DNA from: Actinokineospora globicatena
GTDB taxonomy: Bacteria > Actinomycetota > Actinomycetes > Mycobacteriales > Pseudonocardiaceae
Assembly (NCBI RefSeq): GCF_024171945.1
Contig: NZ_JAMTCR010000004.1
Location: 248,001-312,000 of the forward strand
Direction of reading: 5' to 3'
Length of the DNA stretch: 64,000 bases
Shown: positions 8,954 to 16,633 of the stretch, one piece after another
Numbering within the stretch: the first letter of the stretch is position 1
How the letters are laid out: each line of letters opens with the position of its first letter
The notes under the pieces: generated by a model
Database searches by the model: none
Told to the model about the DNA's origin: nothing
The model's input: the letters and a program-made list of their open reading frames with translations, nothing else
Made by a program: the position numbers and the translations under genes

Positions 8954-9775
8954 GTGGACGGACGTTGGACCAGACGCGGGTTCCTGCTCGCCGCCGCCGC
9001 GGCGGCCGCCGGGTGCGGTGCCCGCGAGCAGCCGCCCGCCGCGGCGCCCCCGGCACCGCTGCCCAGCAGCCAGCCCCCGGTCGACTCGACCTCGGTGAGC
9101 AACCTGATCTGGCGCTCGTCGATCGGCGACGTCAAGATGATCGTGATGCGCCCGCGCGAGGTCGCCGGTCCGCTCCCGGTCTGCCTGGCGCTGCACGGCG
9201 AGGGCACCGACGCCAACCAGTTCGTCGAGATCGGCCTGCCGCCGCTGCTGACCGCCACCGTCCGCGCGGGCACCAGGCCCTTCGCCGTGGTCGCGGTCGA
9301 CGGCGGCACCGCGAGCTGGCTCGGCGCGCCGCAGAAGATGCTGGCCGAGGAGCTGCCGGACTGGCTCAGCCGCGCCGAGTTGGCCGCGACGCCGTTCTCG
9401 GTGCTCGGCATCTCCAGCGGCGCGGTCGGCGCCTTCGAGTACGCCCGCACCCCGGGGCTCGCGCTGCTCACGGCGCTGAGCCCGGCGGTGTTCACCTCGT
9501 GGCGCGACGCGGAGCGCTTCGGCGGCTACACCGACGAGGCCCAGTGGGAGCGCTCGGAGCCGCTGCGGCACCTCACCGCCGTCGCGGGCCTGCCGTTCGC
9601 GGTCTGGTGCGGCACCGACGACCCGCTGCTGCCCGCCGCCCGTGAGCTGGCCCAACGCACCAAGGCCAACCCGGCGACCTTCGGCGCGGGCGACCACACG
9701 ACGCTCTACTGGAAGAAGATCCTGCCCGAGGTGCTGCGCTTCGTCGGTGACTCGCTCGGCAAGAAAACGCCCTGA
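8954..9775 (+). CDS. Tat-exported lipoprotein alpha/beta hydrolase, copy 2
   Basis: Paralogue of the preceding gene, 273 residues. It has a Tat signal (TRRGFLLAAAAAAAGC) with a lipobox cysteine, so it is probably a lipoprotein, unlike copy 1. Shared features: LALHGEGTDANQF, nucleophile elbow GISSGAVG (Ser154), acid in GTDDPLLPA, His in AGDHTTLYW, and the segment SPAVFTSWRDAERFGG matching SPALFTSWTDARARN of copy 1. Start GTG at 8954 is supported by GGAG seven bases upstream; an in-frame ATG-like extension to 8900 would put 18 residues before the signal. The two genes look like a local duplication with a change of anchoring. Substrate unknown. Confidence 0.8.
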   Translation: MDGRWTRRGFLLAAAAAAAGCGAREQPPAAAPPAPLPSSQPPVDSTSVSNLIWRSSIGDVKMIVMRPREVAGPLPVCLALHGEGTDANQFVEIGLPPLLTATVRAGTRPFAVVAVDGGTASWLGAPQKMLAEELPDWLSRAELAATPFSVLGISSGAVGAFEYARTPGLALLTALSPAVFTSWRDAERFGGYTDEAQWERSEPLRHLTAVAGLPFAVWCGTDDPLLPAARELAQRTKANPATFGAGDHTTLYWKKILPEVLRFVGDSLGKKTP

Positions 9776-9835
9776 CGCCCGTCCAGCCGGTGACCCGACT
9801 GGACAGCGTGGCCGGACGCGGGAACCCTGGGTCCG

Positions 9836-10819
9836 GTGGGAACCGATCTTGCCGCCGACCTGGCCGCCGCCGCTGACCTGCTCCGCACCGCGACCGAGGT
9901 GACGCTGCTCGCGCACGTCAGCCCGGACGCCGACGCCCTGGGCAGCGCGCTCGCGCTCGGCCTGGGGCTGCGCTCGCGCGGGGTCGCGGTCCGGGTGTCG
10001 TTCGGCTTCCCCGCCGACGTGCCCCGGTCGCTGCGCTCGCTCGACCCGGTCGGCTTGGTCGTGCCCGCCGCCGAGGTGCCCGCCGCGCCGCCGCTGCTGG
10101 TCGCGTTGGACTGCGCCAGCGAACAGCGGCTCGGCGTCCTGGTCGACCGCGTCCCCGCGACCGTCTCCGCTGGTGGACGCGTCCTGGTCGTGGACCACCA
10201 CGTGGCCAACACCCGGTTCGGCACCGACCACGTCATCGACGAGTCCGCGCCCGCGACGGTCGTGTTGGTGCTCTCGTTGCTCGACGAGCTCGACATCGCG
10301 CTCACCCCGGAGATCGCGCGCTGCCTCTACGCCGGGCTGATCGGCGACACCGGGTCGTTCCGCCGGGCCACGCCCGAGACGCACGCGCTGGCGGGCAGGC
10401 TGCTGGCCGCCGGGGCCGACCCGACCGAGGTGGCCAGGGAGCTGATGGATTCGCGCCCGTACGGCTGGCTGCGGCTGGTGTCCACCGCGTTGTCGCGCGC
10501 GCAGCTGGTGCCCGACGCGGTCGGCGGGCGCGGGCTGGTGGTCACCGTGGTGTCGCTCACCGACCTGGAGGGCCTGGAGCCCGAGGACGCCGACAGCGTG
10601 GTCGACCTGATCAGGGTGGTCGACGAGGCCGAGGTCGCCGCCGTGGCCAAGGAGATCACGCCGGGGCGCTGGTCGGTGTCGCTGCGCGCGGTGGGTGACA
10701 CCGATGTGCGCGCGGTCGCGGCGTCGCTGGGTGGCGGGGGTCACCGGCTCGCCGCCGGGTTCCCCGCCGAGGGGTCGGCCGAGGACGTGCTGGTGCTCAT
10801 CAAGGGGGCCTTCGCCTAG
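9836..10819 (+). CDS. nrnA: NrnA-type DHH phosphoesterase (oligoribonuclease / pAp phosphatase)
   Basis: Manganese-dependent DHH/DHHA1 phosphoesterase that degrades nano-RNAs and dephosphorylates pAp, the by-product of sulfate assimilation. The 327-residue protein has HVSPDADALGSALA (motif I, residues 23-36), LDCAS (motif II), VDHHVANTRFG (the DHH motif), GLIGDTGSF, and the DHHA1 glycine loop GGGGHRLAAGF at about 301-311. GTG start. In mycobacteria the same gene follows rbfA directly; here three genes intervene. It sits 60 bp after the second esterase and is followed by a regulated sugar-binding lipoprotein gene. Confidence 0.93.
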   Translation: MGTDLAADLAAAADLLRTATEVTLLAHVSPDADALGSALALGLGLRSRGVAVRVSFGFPADVPRSLRSLDPVGLVVPAAEVPAAPPLLVALDCASEQRLGVLVDRVPATVSAGGRVLVVDHHVANTRFGTDHVIDESAPATVVLVLSLLDELDIALTPEIARCLYAGLIGDTGSFRRATPETHALAGRLLAAGADPTEVARELMDSRPYGWLRLVSTALSRAQLVPDAVGGRGLVVTVVSLTDLEGLEPEDADSVVDLIRVVDEAEVAAVAKEITPGRWSVSLRAVGDTDVRAVAASLGGGGHRLAAGFPAEGSAEDVLVLIKGAFA

Positions 10820-10921
10820 TCCACATCGGACCGGTCGGTGACCGCGCGCGGACCGGCTGTGATCGCTGGGAAAACCCGCGCGCGACTTCTCGACGTTTCC
10901 GCCCCGTCACGTGATGGACTG

Positions 10922-10935
10922 ATGGTATAAACCAT
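10922..10935. promoter_or_regulatory. Palindromic operator candidate, DasR/GntR-HutC-like
   Basis: ATGGTATAAACCAT: arms ATGGT and ACCAT around TATA, 67 bp upstream of the solute-binding lipoprotein start. It resembles dre sites of DasR-type regulators (TGGT-N4-ACCA, often TGGTATAGACCA in streptomycetes). An embedded TATAAA could be part of the -10 region. Placement before a sugar-binding protein supports a sugar-responsive regulator; identity of the regulator is inference. Confidence 0.45.
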
Positions 10936-11001
10936 TCGCTACCGGGCGTGTGGGTCGGGACGGGCGCCACCGGTGTTGTGCAACTCGATCAGGTGGTGGT
11001 C

Positions 11002-12399
11002 ATGCGGTCGACCAGGCTCACACTGCTCGCGCTCGCGTCCGCGCTGGCTCTCGCGGGGTGCGGGGCGGGGGGTGAGGTGGCGGATCCCGGCGTCGGCGCG
11101 CCCCAGGGCGCCGACGCGTTCCTCGTCGCGCAGTGCCCCGACGCGGGCATCCGGCCCAACGGGGACAAGGAGTTCACCTACTGGTCGATGTGGAACGCCG
11201 ACGAGCCGCAGGGCCGCGTGCTGAGCAAGGCGATCCGCTGCTTCACCGACAAGACCGGCGTCAAGGTCAACGTGCTGTGGCTCGGCCGTGACCTGCTCAC
11301 CCGAAACGTCGCGCCCGCGTTGAACACCGGCACCGTGCCGGACCTGTTCGACCAGGACGTCAGCCAGGTCATGGCGTCCGTGGTGTCGGCGGGCGGCACG
11401 CAACCGGTGGAGGACGTGCTCGACTACCGGGTGGGCGAGGGCGACCTGAAGGTGCGCGACGTGCTCCCGGTCGCCTCCTACGACTTCCCGCAGAACAAGG
11501 GACCGGACGGCAAGATCTTCGAGATCCCGTACGTGGTCTTCGGGTCCGCTTGGTGGTACGACCGCACGGTCGCGGGTCGCGTGGTCGCGCCGAAGACGAC
11601 TGACGAGTTGTTCCAGTTGTTCGACAACGCCAAGTCCACCGGTATCGCCGCCCTCGCCCAGGACGGCGACCGCAGCACGTCCAACGCGGCCCTGTTCACC
11701 CAGGCCGCGGTGCGCTACCTCGGCGCGGGCGGCCTGACGAGGGCCGCCCAGGACAAGACCGGTGACGTGTGGCGCAACGACGTCGGCCTCTACCAGGCGG
11801 CCGAGTTCGTCGAGAAGATCGCCACGGGCCGCTACCTGATCCCCGGCTGGGACTCCGCCAAGTACCCGACCCTGCAGCACCGCTGGGCCACCGGCGAGGC
11901 GGCGTACCTGTCCCTGCCCGGCTGGGTCCCCAGCGAGACCAAGGAATACCTGGCGAAGAAGGGCGACGACCGCACAGTAAGCCTCGCGTCGTTCCCCTTC
12001 CCCCAGCCGCCCGCCGCCACCCACACCGTCGCCGAACGCGTCCCGGTGGGCTTCGCGGTCGCCGCCAAGGCCAAGAACCCGGGCGCGGCCAAGGCGTTCA
12101 TCGCCTACGTGCTGAACAAGGACATCCTCTCGGGCGTCCCGGCGGTCGCGGACAACCTCACCCCGCGGGCCGACCTGCCCGTGCCGGAGTCCCAGAAGGA
12201 CATTCGCGCAGGCTTGACCGATCCGGCGGTCGAGCAGGCCCTCTACCTCGACGGCGTCAACGCGGTCGCGGGCGGCCGGTGGGTCGAGACCGTGCTCTAC
12301 CCGCTGACGGACAGCTTGCTGCGCGGCAACATCTCCGCCGCCGACTTCATCGATGCGGTGGCCGACAAGCAGGTCAAGTTCTGGCGGACCGCAAAGTAG
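11002..12399 (+). CDS. Extracellular solute-binding lipoprotein, sugar ABC family 1
   Basis: Membrane-anchored substrate-binding protein of 465 residues, probably for a sugar. Signal: LTLLALASALALAGC with lipobox LAGC at residues 17-20. Body motifs of family 1 include YWSMWNADEPQGRVL, LWLGRDLLTRNVAPALNTG, PDLFDQDVSQV, and KAFIAYVLNK near the C-terminus. The ATG at 11002 is used because the signal peptide starts there. No permease or ATPase gene lies nearby, although in mycobacteria a complete ugp sugar ABC operon occupies this position near dinF; this may be a remnant or may use permeases elsewhere. The last 26 bases overlap the next, convergent gene. A DasR-like palindrome lies upstream. Confidence 0.88.
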   Translation: MRSTRLTLLALASALALAGCGAGGEVADPGVGAPQGADAFLVAQCPDAGIRPNGDKEFTYWSMWNADEPQGRVLSKAIRCFTDKTGVKVNVLWLGRDLLTRNVAPALNTGTVPDLFDQDVSQVMASVVSAGGTQPVEDVLDYRVGEGDLKVRDVLPVASYDFPQNKGPDGKIFEIPYVVFGSAWWYDRTVAGRVVAPKTTDELFQLFDNAKSTGIAALAQDGDRSTSNAALFTQAAVRYLGAGGLTRAAQDKTGDVWRNDVGLYQAAEFVEKIATGRYLIPGWDSAKYPTLQHRWATGEAAYLSLPGWVPSETKEYLAKKGDDRTVSLASFPFPQPPAATHTVAERVPVGFAVAAKAKNPGAAKAFIAYVLNKDILSGVPAVADNLTPRADLPVPESQKDIRAGLTDPAVEQALYLDGVNAVAGGRWVETVLYPLTDSLLRGNISAADFIDAVADKQVKFWRTAK

Positions 12400-12934
12400 C
12401 CAGGTTGGCGAGGAACAACACCAGGCACACGGCGGTCATCCCCGCCTGGTAGGCGACGGAGGCCCAGTGCTCCCGGAACGCCGACAGGAACACGTCGGGA
12501 CCCGCGCGGACGAGCTCGACCGAGGCGTACCCGTGCCAGCAGGCGAACACCGCGAAGAACACGGTGACGCAGCCGTTCCAGGGTTCCGCGTCGACGAGTG
12601 ATTTCCACAGCAGGCCGATCGAGATCAGGTTGAACGGCAAGGACAGGGCGATCACCGCGGCCAGGATCGTCAGCCAGAACCTGTCGATCTCGGTGTAGTT
12701 GGCGCTGAACGTGCCCATGCCCACCACGATCTGCGCCGCCGCGCAGGCGATCGCGACGACGCTCAGCAGCGGCCGTGACGTCCCGCTCCGAGCCGGGGCC
12801 GCGTACGGCGGTGGTTCCGGGGCCGGGGGGAACCGCAGCGGTGAACTGTCGTCCGCGGTGTGGGCCACCGTGGTCCCTTGGCGGTCCTTGTCGCCTGCTC
12901 TGTCGTCATCCCCCATGCCCGCAACGGTATCCAT
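12374..12934 (-). CDS. Four-helix membrane protein, unknown function, copy A
   Basis: Integral membrane protein of 186 residues: about 55 hydrophilic Pro/Asp-rich residues, then four hydrophobic segments (around LLSVVAIACAAAQIVV, WLTILAAVIALSLPFNL, VTVFFAVFACWHGYASVEL, AYQAGMTAVCLVLFLA). It shares the patterns WHxY and VAYQxxMTA with the next gene, so the two are diverged paralogues. I recognise no family. The start could also be the ATG at 12916, six codons downstream. Transcribed with copy B, 15 bp upstream. Its last 26 bases overlap the 3' end of the convergent lipoprotein gene. Confidence 0.65.
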   Translation of the reverse strand: MDTVAGMGDDDRAGDKDRQGTTVAHTADDSSPLRFPPAPEPPPYAAPARSGTSRPLLSVVAIACAAAQIVVGMGTFSANYTEIDRFWLTILAAVIALSLPFNLISIGLLWKSLVDAEPWNGCVTVFFAVFACWHGYASVELVRAGPDVFLSAFREHWASVAYQAGMTAVCLVLFLANLATLRSART

Positions 12935-12949
12935 CCGGTGACGCCGCGG

Positions 12950-13435
12950 TCACTGTGACTTGGCAGTCACCGTTCTCGCTCGCTTGCGGTCGCCGATGAG
13001 CAGCACCACGGCGCCCGCGGTCATCGCGATCTGGTAGGCCACCGCGGCGATGTGGTTGCCGGTGTCGGAGAAGGTGAATGTGATCCAGAACAGGACGGCA
13101 CTGTCGCGTCCGGTCAGGAGGGCGAAGACGCCGTAGGCGTGCCACACGCCGAACAGCACGAACCACCAGACCGTGAACCCGTGCCACGGAACCCTGGCGC
13201 CCAACGAGTGGTACACCATCAGCCCCGCGATGAGCGCGGCCGGCACCGCCGCGAGTGCGAACGCCCCGTAGGCCGCGTAGTCCGCCCGGCCCGCGTCGAC
13301 CGGTATCCCGCCGAACAACCCCCACACCGCCGCGACCTGCACGCCGACGTAGCCCAAGCCTGCCCGATCCGGCCACCGCACCAGCATCCGCACCCCCAGC
13401 AGTTGCCCTGCCACCACGCTAGCCCCGATGATCAC
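12950..13435 (-). CDS. Four-helix membrane protein, unknown function, copy B
   Basis: Integral membrane protein of 161 residues with four predicted membrane segments (MIIGASVVAGQLLGV, YGAFALAAVPAALIAGLMV, GFTVWWFVLFGVWHAYGVF, AYQIAMTAGAVVLLIG). The pairs VWHAYG/CWHGYA and VAYQIAMTAG/VAYQAGMTAV, at the same places relative to the membrane segments, show that it is a paralogue of the downstream gene. No enzyme or transporter signature is visible. ATG at 13435; it diverges from the MATE pump gene, whose start lies 180 bp away. Function unknown; a two-component membrane complex is a possible inference from pairing. Confidence 0.6.
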   Translation of the reverse strand: MIIGASVVAGQLLGVRMLVRWPDRAGLGYVGVQVAAVWGLFGGIPVDAGRADYAAYGAFALAAVPAALIAGLMVYHSLGARVPWHGFTVWWFVLFGVWHAYGVFALLTGRDSAVLFWITFTFSDTGNHIAAVAYQIAMTAGAVVLLIGDRKRARTVTAKSQ

Positions 13436-13615
13436 CGGCCTGCCACGAGCGCGACGTCACACGGTGCCGCCCCCTACGGACCGACCCCTGTTGTCGTCCT
13501 CAGGCAGGCGGCGCGGGGTCCCGCTGCGTATTGTCCGATGGGTGGACTGAGCGGCCAAGCTGATGCCGATGTGCCAGGTCGGGAACGGCGCCGGGGCGGG
13601 ACGAGGTGGTGCGTG

Positions 13616-14917
13616 GTGCGCGGAATGGACTCGGCCTCGTTGCGACAGATCCTCGGGTTGGCGGTACCGGCGTTGCCGGTGCTCGCCGCCGAGCCGCTGT
13701 ACCTGCTGGTGGACACGGCGGTCGTGGGGCACCTCGGCGGTGTCGAGTTGGGCGCGCTCGGGATCGGCGCGGTCGTCCTGGCGCAACTGTCCACCCAGCT
13801 GACGTTCCTGTCCTACGGCACCACCGCGCGGGCTGCCCGGTTGCACGGGGCCGGGCGGCGGGCGGACGCGGTCGCCGAGGGCGTGCAGGCGACGTGGTTG
13901 GCGATCGGGCTGGGACTGCTGCTCGTCGGGATCGGTCAAGTGGTGGCGGGGCCGGTCGCGCGCGCGTTGGCGGGGTCCGGCGCGGTGGCGGACGCGGCCG
14001 AGGGGTGGTTGCGGATCGCGGTCCTCGGGGTGCCGATGGTGCTGATCACCCTGGCGGGCAACGGCTGGATGCGCGGCGTCCAGGACACCCGGCGGCCGTT
14101 GGGGTTCGTGCTGGCGGGCAACGGGGTCTCGCTCGTGCTGTGCCCGACGTTCGTGCACGGGCTCGACTGGGGCCTGGACGGCTCGGCGGTCGCCAACGTC
14201 ATCGGGCAGTCCATCGCGGCGGTGCTGTTCCTGGTCGCGCTGCGGGGCCACGCGCGGGCACCGCGTCCTCGGGTGATCTGGGCGCAGCTCAAGCTGGGCC
14301 GGGACTTCATCCTGCGCAGCCTGGCGATGCAGGCCTGCTTCCTCTCGGCCGCCGCCGTCGCCGCCAGGACCTCGGTCGGCGCGGTCGGCGCGCACCAGGT
14401 TGTTCTCCAGTTGTGGACGTTCCTGGCGCTGGTGCTCGACTCGCTGGCCATCGCCGCGCAAGCGCTTGTCGGGGCGGCACTCGGCGCTGGGCAGGCCAAG
14501 CGGGCGCGTGACCTCAGCGGCCAGTTCGCCCGCTACGGCCTGGTTTTCGGCATCGCACTCGGCATCGTCTTCGCGGGACTGTCCCATGTGCTCCCACGCG
14601 TGTTCACCATGGACCCCGTCGTACTATCGGAAATCCCGCACGCCTGGTGGTTCTTCGTCGCCATGCAACCCGTCGCGGGCATCGTCTTCGCCCTGGACGG
14701 CGTCCTCTTCGGCGCGGGCGACATCGCCTACCTCCGCACCGCCACCCTGACCAGCGCCCTGATCGGCTTCCTCCCCCTGATCTGGCTCTCCCTGGCCTTC
14801 GACTGGGGCCTGGCAGGCATCTGGACCGGCCTGACCCTCTTCATCCTCCTACGCCTCATCACCCTCCTCACCCGCCTCCGCTCCGGCCGCTGGGCCGTAG
14901 TCGGCGCCACCCGCTAA
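13616..14917 (+). CDS. dinF: MATE-family efflux transporter (DinF subfamily)
   Basis: Membrane exporter of about 433 residues using an ion gradient to expel drugs or metabolites. N-terminal half: LGLAVPALPVLAAEPLYLLV, DTAVVGHLGGVELGALGIG, typical of DinF; twelve membrane segments follow, with the second-half equivalent near LAMQACFLSAAAVAARTSVG and a hydrophobic C-terminus. The GTG at 13616 is preferred since GAGG lies nine bases upstream; ATG at 13625 is the alternative, and the in-frame sequence back to 13052 is antisense to the preceding gene. The neighbourhood nrnA-dinF is conserved in mycobacteria. Codon choice drifts from G-ending early to almost only C-ending in the last 270 bases. Confidence 0.9.
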   Translation: MRGMDSASLRQILGLAVPALPVLAAEPLYLLVDTAVVGHLGGVELGALGIGAVVLAQLSTQLTFLSYGTTARAARLHGAGRRADAVAEGVQATWLAIGLGLLLVGIGQVVAGPVARALAGSGAVADAAEGWLRIAVLGVPMVLITLAGNGWMRGVQDTRRPLGFVLAGNGVSLVLCPTFVHGLDWGLDGSAVANVIGQSIAAVLFLVALRGHARAPRPRVIWAQLKLGRDFILRSLAMQACFLSAAAVAARTSVGAVGAHQVVLQLWTFLALVLDSLAIAAQALVGAALGAGQAKRARDLSGQFARYGLVFGIALGIVFAGLSHVLPRVFTMDPVVLSEIPHAWWFFVAMQPVAGIVFALDGVLFGAGDIAYLRTATLTSALIGFLPLIWLSLAFDWGLAGIWTGLTLFILLRLITLLTRLRSGRWAVVGATR

Positions 14918-14973
14918 CGCCGCTTCGGTTCAGGTGAGTCGACCCCTCACGAGACCGCGTCCGCAGCGGCGGG

Positions 14974-15321
14974 CTACTCCGCAGCCGCCAACACTGCCGC
15001 CACGAACCTGGCCGGCGGTTGATACCCGTGTTCGGCGACGTAGTGGGCGATCAAGTCCGGCGCGGCGTAGACGGTTCCATCGCTGGCCTTGACCTGGATC
15101 TCGGCCGAGCCCAAGCCGAGGTCGTTGAAGGAGGCCGTGCAGAAAGGACACTGGTGAGACCCACGCGTCTGCCGCACCCGGTGGGTGGATGCCAGTCGCA
15201 GCAGGGCTTGTGCGAGTTCCTGATCGGGCGGTCCCTGCGGGTATGGCTGCTCGGTCCCGAGCCATCCCACGGTCTCAGCTCCGCCGTGCATGCTGGGCGT
15301 CAGATCCGGGAGGAAGGGCAT
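14974..15321 (-). CDS. Single-domain CxxC...HxxxxH protein, paralogue 1 of 4
   Basis: Cytoplasmic protein of 115 residues, the most diverged member of a four-gene tandem family. Shared blocks: PDLTPS at the start, VGWLGTEQPYPQGP, LAQALLRLASTHRVRQTRG, SHQCPFC, LGSAEIQV, DGTVYAAPDLIAHYVAEHGY and PPARFVAAVLAAAE. The CPFC pair with a later HYVAEH suggests a small zinc-binding fold. I recall similar streptomycete proteins classed as DUF7919-like, with low certainty. Compared with paralogue 2 it lacks part of the loop after CPFC. It starts 7 bp after paralogue 2 ends, so the genes are probably cotranscribed. Confidence 0.65.
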   Translation of the reverse strand: MPFLPDLTPSMHGGAETVGWLGTEQPYPQGPPDQELAQALLRLASTHRVRQTRGSHQCPFCTASFNDLGLGSAEIQVKASDGTVYAAPDLIAHYVAEHGYQPPARFVAAVLAAAE

Positions 15322-15328
15322 GACGTCC

Positions 15329-15742
15329 TCATTTCAGGGCGAGCACTGCCGCCACGAACTCGGCGGGTGGCTGGTATCCGTGGTCGGCGACGTAGTGCGC
15401 GACCAGGTTGGGCGCGGCGTAGGTCGTTCCGTCGCCTTCGACCTGGATCTCGGCTGAGCCCAGGAGGCAGAAGTCTTTGGGGGATTCCGCGAAGGGGACT
15501 CGGACATGGTCGTGTGCCGGGCAGAAGGGGCAACCGTGCATCCCACGCATCTGCCGCACGTGGTGGGTCAGCGAGAGCCGGAGCAGGGCGTGCACAAGTT
15601 CGGGGTCTGCCGGTCCCTGGGGGAATGGCTGCTCGCGCCCGATCCAGCCGACGTTGAGCGTTCCCGGCGGTGCCGCCTCGGGGTCGTCTTCGTCGAATCG
15701 GTTCGTGTACACGTATGGACTGAGATCGGGGTAGGTGGCCAC
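15329..15742 (-). CDS. Single-domain CxxC...HxxxxH protein, paralogue 2 of 4
   Basis: Protein of 137 residues with one copy of the array domain: YPDLSPYVYTNRF, VGWIGREQPFPQGP, ELVHALLRLSLTHHVRQMRG, HGCPFCPAHDHV, LGSAEIQVEGDGTTYAAPNL, AHYVADHGYQPPAEFVAAVL. The C-x2-C and H-x4-H pairs are conserved in all four genes and may bind zinc. It is closest to the first domains of paralogues 3 and 4. No signal peptide or membrane segment. Ninety bases separate it from the amber codon of paralogue 3, but only 30 from the end of that gene's ancestral frame. Function unknown. Confidence 0.7.
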   Translation of the reverse strand: MATYPDLSPYVYTNRFDEDDPEAAPPGTLNVGWIGREQPFPQGPADPELVHALLRLSLTHHVRQMRGMHGCPFCPAHDHVRVPFAESPKDFCLLGSAEIQVEGDGTTYAAPNLVAHYVADHGYQPPAEFVAAVLALK

Positions 15743-15832
15743 TGCGCGACCGTATCCGAGTAGGCCGCGGTTCTATTCCCTGGCCGCGAATACTGCCGCT
15801 ACGAACTCCGCCGGTGGTCGGTACCGGTGTGC

Positions 15833-16576
15833 CTAGACGAAGTGGATGATCATGCGGGGTGCGCGGAAGGGTGTGCCGTTCGGGTTGGGGATTGTGAGGT
15901 CGGCCATGCCGGAGCCGTGTGGACCGTCGCGTTCGGTGCGGTGGTGGCAGATGGGGCAGGCGTAGGAGCCGGGGGACAGCCTGGTTTCGTGGGTTTCGCG
16001 GAGCAGGCGCAGGGTGGGGAGCAGGTCGTCGGTGATGGGGCCGGTGGGGAAGTCGCGGTCAGGGATCAACCAGCCCACCCGCAGGAACTGCTGTCCGTCG
16101 TAGTCCGTTCCGATAGACAGGTCAGGATGCCCCGGGGGAGCCAGTGCTGCCCACGGCCCCACCTCTGCCGCAGCGGCGAGAGCGGCGCGCACGAAGTCCG
16201 CTGGTGGTCGGTATTCGTGGTCGGCCACGTAGTGCGCGATCAAGGTCGGTGCGGCGTAGATCGTCCCGTCGCTACCTTCGATCTGGATCTCGGCCGAGCC
16301 CAAGTAGCACATGTCGACCGGGGACTCCGCGAACGGGACAACGAAATGGCCGGTGTGCTCGCAGAAAGGACACCGGTGATACCCGCCCATCTGCCGCACG
16401 TCGTGGGTCAACGACAGCCGGAGAAGCGCGTGCACCAGTTCCGCGTTGGCGGGCCTCCGGGTGTACGGCTGCTCGACCCCGATCCACCCCACGTTCACCG
16501 TCCCGGCGGGAGCCCCACCGCCGAGCCGATCGCTGGTGGTGTACTCGTACGGGCTGAGGTCCGGGTAGACGGCCAC
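15833..16576 (-). CDS. Two-domain CxxC protein, paralogue 3 of 4, ended early by an amber codon
   Basis: Protein of 247 residues with two related domains. Domain A (1-125) has YPDLSPYEYT, CPFCEHTGHF and AHYVADHEYRPP; domain B (140-247) has VGWLIPDRDFPTGP and YACPICHHRTERD. It stops at HFV, where paralogue 4 reads HLVEAHGYQPPAEF. Beyond the TAG at 15833-15835 the same frame continues as AHRYRPPAEFVAAVFAARE to a second TAG at 15773-15775, so one E-to-stop change seems to have removed 20 conserved residues including the second histidine of the domain B H-x4-H pair. Either a decaying gene or a functional shortened form; suppression cannot be judged from sequence. Confidence 0.7.
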   Translation of the reverse strand: MAVYPDLSPYEYTTSDRLGGGAPAGTVNVGWIGVEQPYTRRPANAELVHALLRLSLTHDVRQMGGYHRCPFCEHTGHFVVPFAESPVDMCYLGSAEIQIEGSDGTIYAAPTLIAHYVADHEYRPPADFVRAALAAAAEVGPWAALAPPGHPDLSIGTDYDGQQFLRVGWLIPDRDFPTGPITDDLLPTLRLLRETHETRLSPGSYACPICHHRTERDGPHGSGMADLTIPNPNGTPFRAPRMIIHFV

Positions 16577-16633
16577 GGCATCCCTTCGCGGAGTCGATCT
16601 TGCCTCGCGACCGTATCCGAGCGGGTCGCGGAT

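Noticed and set aside
13052..13615. N-terminal extension of the MATE pump
   Set aside because: The extra residues are antisense to the four-helix membrane protein copy B and do not look like transporter sequence; the GTG at 13616 has a Shine-Dalgarno.
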